Assembly (NCBI GenBank): GCA_937895435.1
Contig: CALAXT010000027.1
Location: 1-64,000 of the forward strand
Direction: 5' to 3'
From: an uncultured Paracoccaceae bacterium
Lineage (GTDB): Bacteria; Pseudomonadota; Alphaproteobacteria; Rhodobacterales; Rhodobacteraceae
Length of the DNA stretch: 64,000 nucleotides
Shown here: positions 63,578 to 64,000 of the stretch, piece after piece
How the letters are laid out: each line of letters opens with the position of its first letter
Position numbering within the stretch: position 1 is the stretch's first letter
The notes under the pieces: model-generated
What the model saw: the letters and a program-made list of their open reading frames with translations, nothing else
Told to the model about the DNA's origin: nothing
Database searches by the model: none
Position numbers and translations under genes: made by a program

Positions 63578-64000
63578 GAGGCCCTACACAACGATGTTGG
63601 CTTGCTTGCAATCGGCCACCGTCTTGCGCTGTGTTGAGCTGCCTGAGGTCATGGCAGACTGATCGCTGGCCAGTCTTCAACTCAAACTAATCAAGATTTG
63701 TGCGGGTATCGTGCGCCACGCCAGCGCCACCACCTTACAGCCGGCTCAGATGACCGTCACCGGCCTGATGGTGCCCGCCATCTTCAATGCCATCCGCCGA
63801 TTGCGAGCGCCACAGCTATGCGCATGAACGCAATCCACGCTCAAACTGAACGAAAGCCGCAGGACAGGTCTGCCCACCGCGCTGAAAAATACCACCAATG
63901 GGGCAGAAAACGGCGCTTTCGCAATCTGATTTTTCCACTTCCTGTAGCGTGCAAGGCCGCGGGTACCGCTTGGGGTAAAAACGCTTGTCCGGCACGCAGA
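63578..64000 (+). pseudogene. Decayed IS1380 copy, 3' part only
   Basis: Bases from about 63578 on align with the transposase gene and IS end from about 1250 onward. The frame has many substitutions; the codon for Trp396 (tgg at 1335) is TGA at 63660-63662, an in-frame stop, and two bases are missing near its left edge. The end runs out of the window before the right inverted repeat. It is a fossil copy, not a mobile element. Confidence 0.88.

Noticed and set aside
60-64000. A composite transposon between the two IS1380 copies
   Set aside because: The right copy is a fragment with a stop, and the interior holds core genes such as dapF, secDF, serS, accBC and clpPX in family-typical order.

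Overview
The window reads as chromosome from an alphaproteobacterium of the Roseobacter group (family Rhodobacteraceae). This rests on gene content and order (clpP-clpX-NDUFA12-mlaD-DUF2155 facing aat-accC-accB, serB facing serC-serA, yajC-secD-secF followed by ccmABCDG), on family-typical proteins (DUF6314, BioY, a non-flagellar FliG), on a serC leader RNA, and on the intergenic 'gggatatttgg.aacgaaag' motif. No rRNA operon, CRISPR array or prophage is visible. One tRNA gene, tRNA-Lys(UUU), is present.

Layout. 1-2.5 kb is accessory DNA: an intact IS1380-family insertion sequence abuts what looks like the last codons of a polymorphic toxin, followed with an ATGA overlap by an Imm8-type immunity gene, and then the 3' stub of a two-partner-secretion (TpsB/FhaC-like) transporter. 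2.7-8.2 kb (minus) is an exopolysaccharide block: epimerase, monotopic sugar-1-phosphate transferase, YjbH, YjbF and two YjbE-like proteins. 8.2-10.5 kb holds mtaB, dapF and tRNA-Lys. 10.6-14.2 kb has a PhnA-like protein, a DEAD-box helicase and a TauE/SafE exporter. 14.2-18.1 kb is serine synthesis (serB, then divergently serC-serA). 18.2-27.5 kb carries bioY, a DUF6314 gene, purB, fliG, a DMT transporter, a lipid A-type acyltransferase, a DUF1223 gene and acnA.

27.6-33.8 kb (minus) is a compact run yajC-secD-secF-Mth938-ccmABCDG, coupling protein export genes and cytochrome c maturation; serS lies opposite. 35.3-45.9 kb is catabolic: an M20 amidohydrolase, an FAD amine oxidase-type enzyme, a lipoprotein of unknown role, and a polyamine-type ABC importer between two amidases. 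46.2-52.8 kb is conserved housekeeping (ClpXP, a complex I accessory subunit, MlaD, Aat, acetyl-CoA carboxylase subunits, DedA). 53.6-62.7 kb mixes a class III aminotransferase, a HigBA toxin-antitoxin pair, an unusual CLC-type channel with CBS domains, succinate-semialdehyde dehydrogenase, an alpha/beta hydrolase, a DUF808 protein and GAPDH. The window ends with a sulfotransferase and a decayed copy of the same IS1380 element.

Most of the window is ordinary core genome. The points most worth a second look are the IS-truncated toxin/immunity/TpsB remnant at the left end, the doubled YjbE in the exopolysaccharide operon, a DapF whose second catalytic cysteine reads as serine, a CLC protein lacking the gating glutamate, and several short tandem duplications at gene borders. 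Nothing here is clearly a wholly new system.
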